Assembly (NCBI GenBank): GCA_014377155.1
Contig: JACMQD010000396.1
Coordinates: 1-5,685 of the forward strand
Reading direction: 5' to 3'
Length of the DNA: 5,685 nucleotides
From: Herminiimonas sp.
GTDB lineage: Bacteria > Pseudomonadota > Gammaproteobacteria > Burkholderiales > Burkholderiaceae
The notes under the pieces are model-generated. The model had not been told where the DNA came from. It saw nothing but the letters and a program-made list of their open reading frames with translations, and did no database searches. Position 1 is the first letter of the stretch. Every line of letters begins with the position of its first letter. Below are positions 1 through 5,292 of this stretch, piece by piece. The position numbers and the translations under genes were made by a program.

Positions 1-48
1 ATCAGAATATGCAAGGCCCGCGCGGCAATCACATTTCCTGGCAGCCGC

Positions 49-54
49 TATAAT
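49..54 (+). promoter_or_regulatory. Sigma-70 -10 box upstream of the UbiH-family gene
   Basis: A perfect TATAAT hexamer lies 47 nt before the ATG of the hydroxylase gene. Transcription would start near position 61 and leave a leader of about 41 nt. No good TTGACA-like -35 box is found 16-18 nt upstream (the best-placed hexamer, CAATCA at 26-31, matches poorly), and there is no extended TG motif. The call rests on the perfect -10 box and its placement. It would drive the hydroxylase-dsbC unit. Confidence 0.55.
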
Positions 55-101
55 GCCTCGACAGTCAATCCCATTCAACTTCATCCGAGGCACCCCAGTC
101 A

Positions 102-1298
102 ATGCAACTGCAAAGCGATGTCTGCATCATCGGCAACGGCGCGATCGGCAAGACCGCTGCGCTGGGGCTGGCGCAAGCCGGGTTATCCGTTACGCTGCTG
201 TGTCCGGAGGGGATCAAGCCATCAGGCGTGATGTCGCCAGAGGCCTGGGACGTGCGCGTCTATGCGCTCAACCACGACGCCCGTGCACTGCTATCCTCGA
301 TGAAAGTGTGGGACGCACTCGATGCATCCCGCGTGACACCAATCGATGCGATGGAGGTCCATGGCGACGGAACCGACAATCCCGGTAAGCTGGCGTTCGA
401 TGCCTTTGGCGCGCGCGTGGGTGCGTTGGCGTGGATCGTCGAAGACCGTAATCTGAACCAGGCGCTGGACGCGGCACTGAAGTTCGCCTCCAACGTGCGC
501 GTGGTCGGCGGCGTGGCGGCGGCAATGCAGGTCTCGGAAAAATCGGTGGCCATTACCCTCGCATCGGGCGAGTCGATCACCGCGTCGCTGCTGGTCGGTG
601 CCGATGGCGGGCAGTCCTGGGTACGTAGCCAATGCGGCATCGATATCAGTTACCGTCCGTACGCGCAGAACGCGATCGTGGCCAATTTTTCCTGTGAAAA
701 ACCGCATCACGGCGTGGCGTTTCAGTGGTTCACCTCGGCGCAGGGCATCTTGGCACTGCTGCCGCTGCCGGGCAATAACGTGTCGATGGTATGGTCGGCG
801 CCGCATGCATTGGCCGATATCCTGATCAATGAGTCGCCGGCGCAGCTGGCGCAACGCGTGTCGGTACTGGCGCTTGAAAGCTTGGGCCAGCTACAGGCGC
901 CGACCGGCGACATCAAGTCGTTTCCGCTGTCGCTGATCCGTGCGCAGGCGATCACGGCACCGCGTGTCGCGCTGGTCGGCGACGCGGCCCATGTCATTCA
1001 TCCGCTGGCCGGGCACGGCATGAATCTCGGGTTTGCCGATGTGGCAGGCCTGCTGGCGACCGTTACGCAGCGCAGCGCCCATCAGGATTGTGGCGATGCG
1101 AAGGTGCTACGGCGCTATGCCCGGTCACGCAAAGAAGATATCTTGTTGATGCAGGTTGCAACAGACGGGCTGGAGCGGCTTTTTGCGGCGGATTTCGAGC
1201 CGCTGCGCGTGGCGCGCAACATCGGATTGAACCTGCTTGATAAGTTGCCTGTCATAAAGAGGCAATTGATGGCCCATGCACTGGGCAAGCGTTCGTAA
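102..1298 (+). CDS. UbiH/UbiF/VisC/COQ6-family FAD-dependent hydroxylase (ubiquinone biosynthesis type)
   Basis: This is a complete 398-residue class A flavoprotein monooxygenase, the usual length for the family. An N-terminal Rossmann FAD site GNGAIG (residues 11-16) follows the first beta strand. The family DG motif GADGG is at 166-170. The second FAD motif GDAAHVIHPLAGHGMNLG spans 293-310. Family members use NAD(P)H or another donor and O2 to hydroxylate the ring of ubiquinone precursors at the inner face of the cytoplasmic membrane. Which ring position this one attacks (UbiH, UbiF, UbiI or UbiM-like) cannot be told from sequence alone, so no symbol is given. No signal peptide or membrane segment is visible. 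The ATG at 102 is chosen because it leaves only five residues before the FAD strand; a modest GAGG (87-90) sits 11 nt upstream. The second FAD motif reads AGHGMN where many relatives have AGQGxN. The gene is 30 nt upstream of dsbC and likely cotranscribed with it, although the two functions are not obviously linked. Confidence 0.9.
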   Translation: MQLQSDVCIIGNGAIGKTAALGLAQAGLSVTLLCPEGIKPSGVMSPEAWDVRVYALNHDARALLSSMKVWDALDASRVTPIDAMEVHGDGTDNPGKLAFDAFGARVGALAWIVEDRNLNQALDAALKFASNVRVVGGVAAAMQVSEKSVAITLASGESITASLLVGADGGQSWVRSQCGIDISYRPYAQNAIVANFSCEKPHHGVAFQWFTSAQGILALLPLPGNNVSMVWSAPHALADILINESPAQLAQRVSVLALESLGQLQAPTGDIKSFPLSLIRAQAITAPRVALVGDAAHVIHPLAGHGMNLGFADVAGLLATVTQRSAHQDCGDAKVLRRYARSRKEDILLMQVATDGLERLFAADFEPLRVARNIGLNLLDKLPVIKRQLMAHALGKRS

Positions 1299-1328
1299 CG
1301 TCTTCTGAAAACATTTTCCAGGATAACA

Positions 1329-2048
1329 ATGAAACATACTAAGGTCGCCATATCGATTCTGCTGGCGTGTGCCGCAGCGTCGTCCTTTGCCGAAACCGCA
1401 CAAGAAGCCGCTGTCAAGAAGCTGATCGAGCCGCGTCTGGGCAATAATGCCAAGGTGGAGTCGGTCGTCAAGACGCCGTATTCCAATCTGTACGAAGTGC
1501 GCACCGGTGGTGACATTATCTACACCGATGAAAAGGCGCAGTACCTGTTCGTCGGCCATGTGATCGATACCAAGACGTACAAGGATTATACGAAGTCACG
1601 CATCGAGGAAATCAGCAAGATCAAGTTCTCGGATCTGCCTCTCGATCTGGCAATGAAAACCGTCAAGGGCGATGGCAAGCGCGTGATCGCGGTATTTGAA
1701 GACCCGAACTGCGGCTATTGCAAGAAATTCCGCCAGACCTTGCAAGACGTCGAGAATGTCACGGTCTATACCTTCATGTACAACATCCTGTCCGAAGACT
1801 CGGTGATCAAATCGAAGAACATCTGGTGCAGCACGGACCGGATCAAGGCTTGGGACGACTGGATGCTCAATGGCAAAGCCGCTGCACCAGCATCGGCGAC
1901 ATGCGTGACGCCGAATGAGAAGGTCATGGCATTCGGCAAGAAGCTGAAAATTACCGGCACGCCGACGATCTTCTTTGCCGATGGCACGCGCATTCCGGGC
2001 GCTGTCGATGAAAAGTCACTCGAAGAAAAATTCGCTTCGCTCAAATAG
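1329..2048 (+). CDS. dsbC: Periplasmic thiol:disulfide interchange protein DsbC
   Basis: This is a complete 239-residue DsbC/DsbG-family protein, close to the E. coli DsbC length. A Sec signal peptide is visible: K2/K5, a hydrophobic core over residues 6-18, and a probable cleavage site after SFA (A21). An N-terminal dimerisation domain (about 22-85) and a linker lead into the thioredoxin-fold domain. The catalytic motif is CGYC (128-131) in the context FEDPNCGYCKKF, and the cis-proline loop is GTPT (210-213, P212). Two further cysteines, C167 and C192, match the second, structural disulfide of DsbC. DsbC isomerises wrong disulfides in periplasmic proteins and is kept reduced by DsbD, which is not in the window. 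AGGA (1320-1323) lies 5 nt before the ATG. The gene follows the hydroxylase by 30 nt and is closed by a strong terminator at 2062-2094, so it ends the unit. DsbG is the alternative, but length and active site favour DsbC. Confidence 0.95.
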   Translation: MKHTKVAISILLACAAASSFAETAQEAAVKKLIEPRLGNNAKVESVVKTPYSNLYEVRTGGDIIYTDEKAQYLFVGHVIDTKTYKDYTKSRIEEISKIKFSDLPLDLAMKTVKGDGKRVIAVFEDPNCGYCKKFRQTLQDVENVTVYTFMYNILSEDSVIKSKNIWCSTDRIKAWDDWMLNGKAAAPASATCVTPNEKVMAFGKKLKITGTPTIFFADGTRIPGAVDEKSLEEKFASLK

Positions 2049-2061
2049 GTTGTCTGTTTTT

Positions 2062-2094
2062 GAACGGCATGTCTTCGCGACATGCCGTTCTTTT
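2062..2094 (+). terminator. Rho-independent terminator after dsbC
   Basis: A perfect 12-bp inverted repeat (GAACGGCATGTC at 2062-2073 and GACATGCCGTTC at 2079-2090) encloses the 5-nt loop TTCGC and is followed at once by TTTT (2091-2094). It begins 13 nt after the dsbC stop codon. The left flank is T-rich rather than A-rich, so it is expected to work only for plus-strand transcription. It separates the hydroxylase-dsbC unit from iorA, which therefore needs its own promoter. Confidence 0.93.
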
Positions 2095-2107
2095 GTGCTG
2101 TCACCAC

Positions 2108-2132
2108 GGATGATTAGGGGTTTGGGATGATT
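2108..2132 (+). repeat. Short direct repeat upstream of the iorA promoter
   Basis: The octamer GGATGATT occurs at 2108-2115 and again at 2125-2132, 17 nt apart, between the dsbC terminator and the putative -24/-12 element. It could be a regulator site or chance. The spacing is not a whole number of helical turns, and the copies lie closer to the promoter than typical enhancer sites for sigma-54 activators. Confidence 0.25.
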
Positions 2133-2141
2133 CTGGCAGCG

Positions 2142-2157
2142 GGGCACCCCTATTGCG
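2142..2157 (+). promoter_or_regulatory. Putative sigma-54 (RpoN) -24/-12 promoter of iorA
   Basis: The sequence GGGCACC-CCTA-TTGCG aligns with the RpoN consensus TGGCACG-N4-TTGCW. The invariant GG (2143-2144) and GC (2155-2156) are at exactly the -24/-12 distance. Nine of the twelve defined positions match; the misses are the first T, the G after CAC and the final W. Transcription would start near 2168, leaving a leader of about 46 nt that carries AAAGGAG (2201-2207) 6 nt before the iorA ATG. A competing sigma-70 -10-like box, TATATT (2170-2175), has no acceptable -35 partner at normal spacing. An RpoN promoter would fit nitrogen-controlled expression of a molybdenum hydroxylase; that is inference. 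Confidence 0.45.
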
Positions 2158-2213
2158 CGATAGATCGGCTATATTGCTGATACGAAATCAAGCGGAACCC
2201 AAAGGAGCAGTGC

Positions 2214-2672
2214 ATGGTGACACTCAATATCAATGGCACCGACCGGCAAGTCGATGCCGATCCATCGACGCCGATCCTGTGGGCATTGCGTGACAACCTC
2301 AACATGACCGGCACCAAGTTCGGTTGCGGCGCGGCGTTGTGCGGCGCTTGCACCGTGCATGTCAACGGTGCGCCGGTACGCTCTTGTGTCACACCGATTT
2401 CGTCGGCGGCCGGGCAAAAAATCACGACCATCGAAGCCATGCAGGACGACAAGCTCGGCAAGGCGGTGCAGGATGCGTGGGTACGCCATGACGTGCCGCA
2501 ATGCGGTTATTGCCAGAGCGGCCAGGTCATGAGCGCGACTGCCTTGTTGCGATCGAACAAGGCACCGACCGATGCCGATATCGATGCGGCGATGAGTGGC
2601 AACATCTGTCGCTGCGGTACCTATCAGCGCATCCGGGCCGCCATCAAGGACGTCTCGAAAACCCTGGCCTGA
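2214..2672 (+). CDS. iorA: (2Fe-2S)-binding small subunit of a molybdenum hydroxylase, IorA type
   Basis: This is a complete 152-residue protein of the xanthine oxidase-type iron-sulfur subunit family, at the normal length for IorA (isoquinoline 1-oxidoreductase alpha). The N-terminal plant-ferredoxin-like domain binds one [2Fe-2S] cluster through C38, C43, C46 and C58 ([18 protein letters not shown]). The C-terminal helical domain binds the second through C97, C100, C132 and C134 (QCGYCQSGQ and [15 protein letters not shown]). All eight ligands are present. In the family this subunit carries electrons from the molybdenum centre of the large subunit to an external acceptor. The real substrate is unknown: IorA-type subunits serve enzymes for N-heterocycles and for aldehydes. 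There is no signal peptide. AAAGGAG lies 6 nt before the ATG. The expected large IorB-type subunit does not follow; instead a MocA-like gene begins after 15 nt in the same frame. The gene is intact, so it is probably functional with a partner encoded elsewhere. Confidence 0.9.
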   Translation: MVTLNINGTDRQVDADPSTPILWALRDNLNMTGTKFGCGAALCGACTVHVNGAPVRSCVTPISSAAGQKITTIEAMQDDKLGKAVQDAWVRHDVPQCGYCQSGQVMSATALLRSNKAPTDADIDAAMSGNICRCGTYQRIRAAIKDVSKTLA

Positions 2673-2674
2673 CC

Positions 2675-2690
2675 AAGGACAAGCCACTTG
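2675..2690 (+). promoter_or_regulatory. Ribosome binding site that sets the TTG start of the MocA-like gene
   Basis: AAGGA (2675-2679) is followed 8 nt later by TTG (2688-2690). The reading frame upstream is closed by the iorA TGA at 2670-2672. The five codons in between (CCA AGG ACA AGC CAC) contain no ATG or GTG. TTG is therefore the only plausible initiator ahead of the conserved nucleotide-binding loop. The short gap suggests translational coupling to iorA. Confidence 0.7.
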
Positions 2691-3293
2691 GCCCCGACGC
2701 CAGTACTTGCCGAACGCCGCGTCACCGGTATCCTGCTTGCCGCAGGGCGGGGCGCACGTTTCGATCCTTCCGGCGAACGCAACAAACTGCTGCAAACACT
2801 GCCCGACGGGCATGCCGTCGCCGTGGCCGCCGCCAGCAGCTTGCTGGTCATGCTGCCGTCGGTCGTGGCAGTAGTGCGACCCGGTGCCGATGCATTGGCA
2901 GCGCAACTCCAACAGGCCGGCTGCGAAGTCACTGTATGCATCGATGCGGAACAGGGCATGGCTGCGTCCCTAGTACACGGCTTGCGGTGCGCCCGCGAAT
3001 CGTCCGGCTGGTTAATAGCGCTCGCCGACATGCCATCTGTAACACCGTCCACGATCGCGTCGCTGATCGATGCGATCGACAATGGCGCCGACATTGCCGT
3101 GCCGGTGTATCGGGGCAAGCGCGGTAACCCGGTTGCATTTAGCCGCGTGCATCTTGCGCGTCTGCTGGCCCTGGGCGGTGACGAAGGCGCGCGCGCGCTT
3201 TTAAAAAGCTTTCCAGTGACCGAGGTGCAGGTCGACGATCCTGGCATTCGTTACGACATCGATACCGAGTCCGATCTTCGCGCGATGCGATGA
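2688..3293 (+). CDS. MocA-like molybdenum cofactor nucleotidyltransferase
   Basis: This 201-residue protein belongs to the MobA/MocA-like NTP-transferase family, close to E. coli MocA in length. The nucleotide-binding loop GILLAAGRGARF spans 14-25, with the conserved lysine in NKLL (K33). Other family motifs are GMAASL (90-95), the metal-binding ALADMP (111-116, D114), GNPVAF (146-151), GDEGARALL (164-172) and DIDTESDL (190-197). MocA transfers CMP from CTP to molybdopterin, giving the cytosine dinucleotide cofactor used by xanthine oxidase-family enzymes. Relatives transferring GMP (MobA) exist, but the GDEGARALL segment and the position next to iorA favour the cytidylyltransferase. The protein should be cytosolic. 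Translation starts at TTG; AAGGA lies 8 nt upstream, and the gene shares its frame with iorA beyond that gene's TGA. It probably forms an operon with iorA and prepares the cofactor for the missing large subunit. CTP specificity is inferred, so no symbol is assigned. Confidence 0.85.
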   Translation: MAPTPVLAERRVTGILLAAGRGARFDPSGERNKLLQTLPDGHAVAVAAASSLLVMLPSVVAVVRPGADALAAQLQQAGCEVTVCIDAEQGMAASLVHGLRCARESSGWLIALADMPSVTPSTIASLIDAIDNGADIAVPVYRGKRGNPVAFSRVHLARLLALGGDEGARALLKSFPVTEVQVDDPGIRYDIDTESDLRAMR

Positions 3294-3330
3294 CCTGATG
3301 GGCTCGTCGCTTCCCGTTGGTCAATACCGT

Positions 3331-3336
3331 TACACT
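3331..3336 (+). promoter_or_regulatory. Weak -10-like box upstream of the M61 peptidase gene
   Basis: TACACT, within GTTACACTATGC, resembles a -10 box (4 of 6 matches). It lies about 92 nt before the peptidase ATG in the 135-nt gap after the MocA-like gene. No -35 hexamer of quality stands at 16-18 nt; TTGGTC (3317-3322) is too close. No terminator separates the two genes, so readthrough from the iorA unit is also possible. Confidence 0.3.
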
Positions 3337-3428
3337 ATGCACTTTGCAAATCGGTTGCGTTCGCTTCTGACGCGCGGTAGCGGGGCTGCCGGCGTCAACG
3401 CAACTGCGCGCGACGGCTGGAGGATGAA

Positions 3429-5225
3429 ATGAAAAACGCACTGCACTACACGATCGTGCCGCACGACCTGGGCGCCCATCTTTTTGCGGTCACTCTCACG
3501 GTGGCGGCGCCGGATGTCGAAGGACAGGTTTTTGCGCTGCCGGCCTGGATCCCGGGCAGTTACATGATTCGCGAATTCGCACGCAACATCGTACGCATCA
3601 CCGCCCGCGCCGGCGAGCGCACGGTCAAGCTGACCAAGCTCGACAAGCACACCTGGCAGGCCGCTCCCTGCGACGGCTCGTTGACCCTGTATTACGAAGT
3701 GTATGCGTGGGATCTGTCGGTGCGCGCTGCCCACCTCGACCAGACCCACGGCTTTTTTAATGGCGCCAGCGTGTTCTTAAGCGTCGTCGGTCAGGAAAAT
3801 GCAGCGCACGTGGTCGACATCAAAAAACCCGACAATACGGCCTGCAAGGCGTGGCGCGTAGCAACCGCGCTGCCGGAACTGAAAGCCCGGCGCTATGGCT
3901 TCGGCACGTATGTCGCCGCCAATTACGACGAGCTGATCGATCATCCGGTCGAGCTGGGTACCTTCGAACTGGCCACCTTCAAGGCGCATGGCGTACCGCA
4001 CGATGTCGTCATCAGCGGGCGGGTGCCCAATCTCGACTTGCGTCGCTTGAGCGCGGACTTGAAAAAAATCTGCGAAGCGCAGATTGCATTCTTCGAGCCA
4101 AAAACCAAACGCGCACCGATGGACCGTTATGTGTTCATGACGCTGGCTGTTGGCGACGGTTACGGCGGACTCGAACATCGGGCCTCGACTGCGCTGATCT
4201 GCGCGCGCGCCGACCTGCCTGTTACCGGCAACCCTGAACTGACGGACGGCTATCGCACCTATCTCGGTTTGTGCAGCCATGAGTATTTCCATACGTGGAA
4301 TGTCAAGCGCATCAAGCCGGCGGTGTTTGCGCCGTACGACTTGCGCAGCGAAAGTTATACACCGCTGCTGTGGCTGTTCGAAGGTTTTACCAGTTACTAC
4401 GACGACCTGTTTTTGGTGCGTACTGGACTGATCGACGTGGCGGCCTATTGCAAACTGGTTGAAAAAACCGTCAACGGGGTGTTGCGCGGTACCGGTCGTA
4501 GCAAGCAGAGCGTGGCGGAATCGAGCTTCGATGCATGGACCAAGTATTATCGCCAGGATGAAAATTCGCCGAATGCGATCGTCAGCTATTACACCAAAGG
4601 CTCGCTGATCGGCTTGGCGCTGGACCTGTCCATCCGCGCCGAGACCAAGGGCAAGAAGTCACTGGACGACGTGATGCGCGCATTGTGGAACCGTTACGGC
4701 CGCGATTTCTACCAGCACAGTGGCGGTGGACAGGGTGTGACCGAAGCCGAGGTCGATGCGCTGTTCGATGAAATCAGCGGACCCAAACTCAAGCGCGTGC
4801 TCGACCGGTTCGTGCGTGGTACTGATGATCTGCCGCTGGCGAAACTGCTGGCGCCGTTTGGCATCACGCTCGATGATGCCAAGGCCCGGCCCCAGCCCAA
4901 GCCGACACTTGGTGTACGCACCGGGCGCGAGGGCAATGACTGCAAGCTGAACAATGTGTACGAAGGCGGTCCTGCGCATCGTGCCGGGCTGTCGGCAGGC
5001 GATCTGATTGTGGCAGTCGACGGGGTGCGAGTGAATGCGACGAACCTGCCGGCGGTCATGGGCCGATATCGGGTCGGCGATGTGCCCGAGGTGCATGTTT
5101 TCCGGCGCGACGAGCTAATGAAATTTTCGGTAGCGCTGGACGCCGACGATACGCCGCAATTAGTCATGGCGGCCACTGCCCGGCCAGTACCGGCCTTGCG
5201 CATGCGCAAGGCCTGGCTGCGGTAA
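3429..5225 (+). CDS. M61-family zinc metallopeptidase with PDZ domain (glycyl aminopeptidase type)
   Basis: This complete 598-residue protein has the full M61 architecture. An N-terminal beta-rich domain (about 5-170) is followed by a thermolysin-like catalytic domain. The substrate-binding motif GGLEH is at 246-250. The zinc motif HEYFH (284-288) supplies H284 and H288 as ligands and E285 as the general base. LFEGFTSYY (316-324) supplies the third ligand, E318. The conserved SYYTKG is at 386-391. A PDZ domain covers about 492-570, with the LGV carboxylate-binding-type loop at 494-496 and GGPAHRAGLSAGDLIVAVDG at 513-532. The characterised relative is the glycyl aminopeptidase of Sphingomonas; the substrate here is unknown. 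There is no signal peptide or membrane segment, so a cytoplasmic location is expected. GGAGG (3419-3423) stands 5 nt before the ATG, which fixes the start; another ATG at 3424 abuts the Shine-Dalgarno and is out of frame. The 3' end contains a perfect palindrome and overlaps the likely trpC terminator. It is convergent with trpC, 67 nt apart. Confidence 0.93.
   Translation: MKNALHYTIVPHDLGAHLFAVTLTVAAPDVEGQVFALPAWIPGSYMIREFARNIVRITARAGERTVKLTKLDKHTWQAAPCDGSLTLYYEVYAWDLSVRAAHLDQTHGFFNGASVFLSVVGQENAAHVVDIKKPDNTACKAWRVATALPELKARRYGFGTYVAANYDELIDHPVELGTFELATFKAHGVPHDVVISGRVPNLDLRRLSADLKKICEAQIAFFEPKTKRAPMDRYVFMTLAVGDGYGGLEHRASTALICARADLPVTGNPELTDGYRTYLGLCSHEYFHTWNVKRIKPAVFAPYDLRSESYTPLLWLFEGFTSYYDDLFLVRTGLIDVAAYCKLVEKTVNGVLRGTGRSKQSVAESSFDAWTKYYRQDENSPNAIVSYYTKGSLIGLALDLSIRAETKGKKSLDDVMRALWNRYGRDFYQHSGGGQGVTEAEVDALFDEISGPKLKRVLDRFVRGTDDLPLAKLLAPFGITLDDAKARPQPKPTLGVRTGREGNDCKLNNVYEGGPAHRAGLSAGDLIVAVDGVRVNATNLPAVMGRYRVGDVPEVHVFRRDELMKFSVALDADDTPQLVMAATARPVPALRMRKAWLR
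5192..5213. repeat. Perfect 22-bp palindrome at the end of the M61 gene
   Basis: Arms GGCCTTGCG (5192-5200) and CGCAAGGCC (5205-5213) flank CATG, which is itself self-complementary, so all 22 bp are symmetric. As RNA it forms a 9-bp GC-rich hairpin with a 4-nt loop on either strand. It lies inside the coding sequence (ALRMRKA near the C-terminus), 10 nt before the stop codon. No T-run follows on either side, so it is not an ordinary intrinsic terminator. It could be a 3'-end stability or pausing element for both converging transcripts, or a dyad binding site. Confidence 0.8.
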
Positions 5226-5258
5226 AAATCGACGCAGCCGGGTTGCTTGCGCCGCGTC
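5224..5258 (-). terminator. Probable intrinsic terminator of trpC
   Basis: Read on the minus strand, GACGCGGC (5258-5251) pairs with GCTGCGTC (5238-5231) as an 8-bp stem with one G-U wobble and a 12-nt loop. GA and then TTTTT (5228-5224) follow. The stem begins about 35 nt after the trpC stop codon. On the plus strand the wobble becomes an A-C mismatch and there is no T-run, so the element is directional. The T-run overlaps the stop codon of the convergent peptidase gene. The long loop makes it weaker than the dsbC terminator. Confidence 0.5.
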
Positions 5259-5292
5259 CACTTTCAGGGCGCGACGTGTGCGCGTGAATGCA

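Noticed and set aside
1..48. Left edge as the end of an upstream gene or a tRNA.
   Set aside because: The stretch is too short to show a coding frame or a cloverleaf, and nothing in it can be supported.
291..854. 187-codon minus-strand open frame inside the UbiH-family gene.
   Set aside because: It is antisense to a gene with conserved FAD motifs and has no convincing protein features.
1359..1370. LLAC (residues 11-14) of DsbC as a lipoprotein lipobox.
   Set aside because: The hydrophobic stretch before the cysteine is only about eight residues, and Leu at -2 is atypical. The SFA site at residue 21 is a good signal peptidase I site, as expected for soluble DsbC.
2170..2175. TATATT as a sigma-70 -10 box for iorA.
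   Set aside because: No acceptable -35 hexamer is present at 16-18 nt; TTGCGC at 2153 leaves only an 11-nt spacer. The -24/-12 reading fits better, though this box is not excluded.
2169..2912. 247-codon open frame on the minus strand opposite iorA and the MocA-like gene.
   Set aside because: The translation shows no recognisable domain and an odd composition rich in Arg, His and Cys. The plus-strand genes have intact diagnostic motifs throughout. It is a shadow frame in GC-rich DNA.
2501..3127. 208-codon plus-strand open frame spanning the iorA/MocA-like junction.
   Set aside because: It lies in another frame through two genes with clear family motifs, and its translation is arginine-rich and without domain features.
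3424..3432. Minimal upstream ORF ATG-AAA-TGA overlapping the peptidase start codon.
   Set aside because: The ATG directly abuts the GGAGG Shine-Dalgarno with no spacer, so initiation there is unlikely. The ATG at 3429 has the proper 5-nt spacing.
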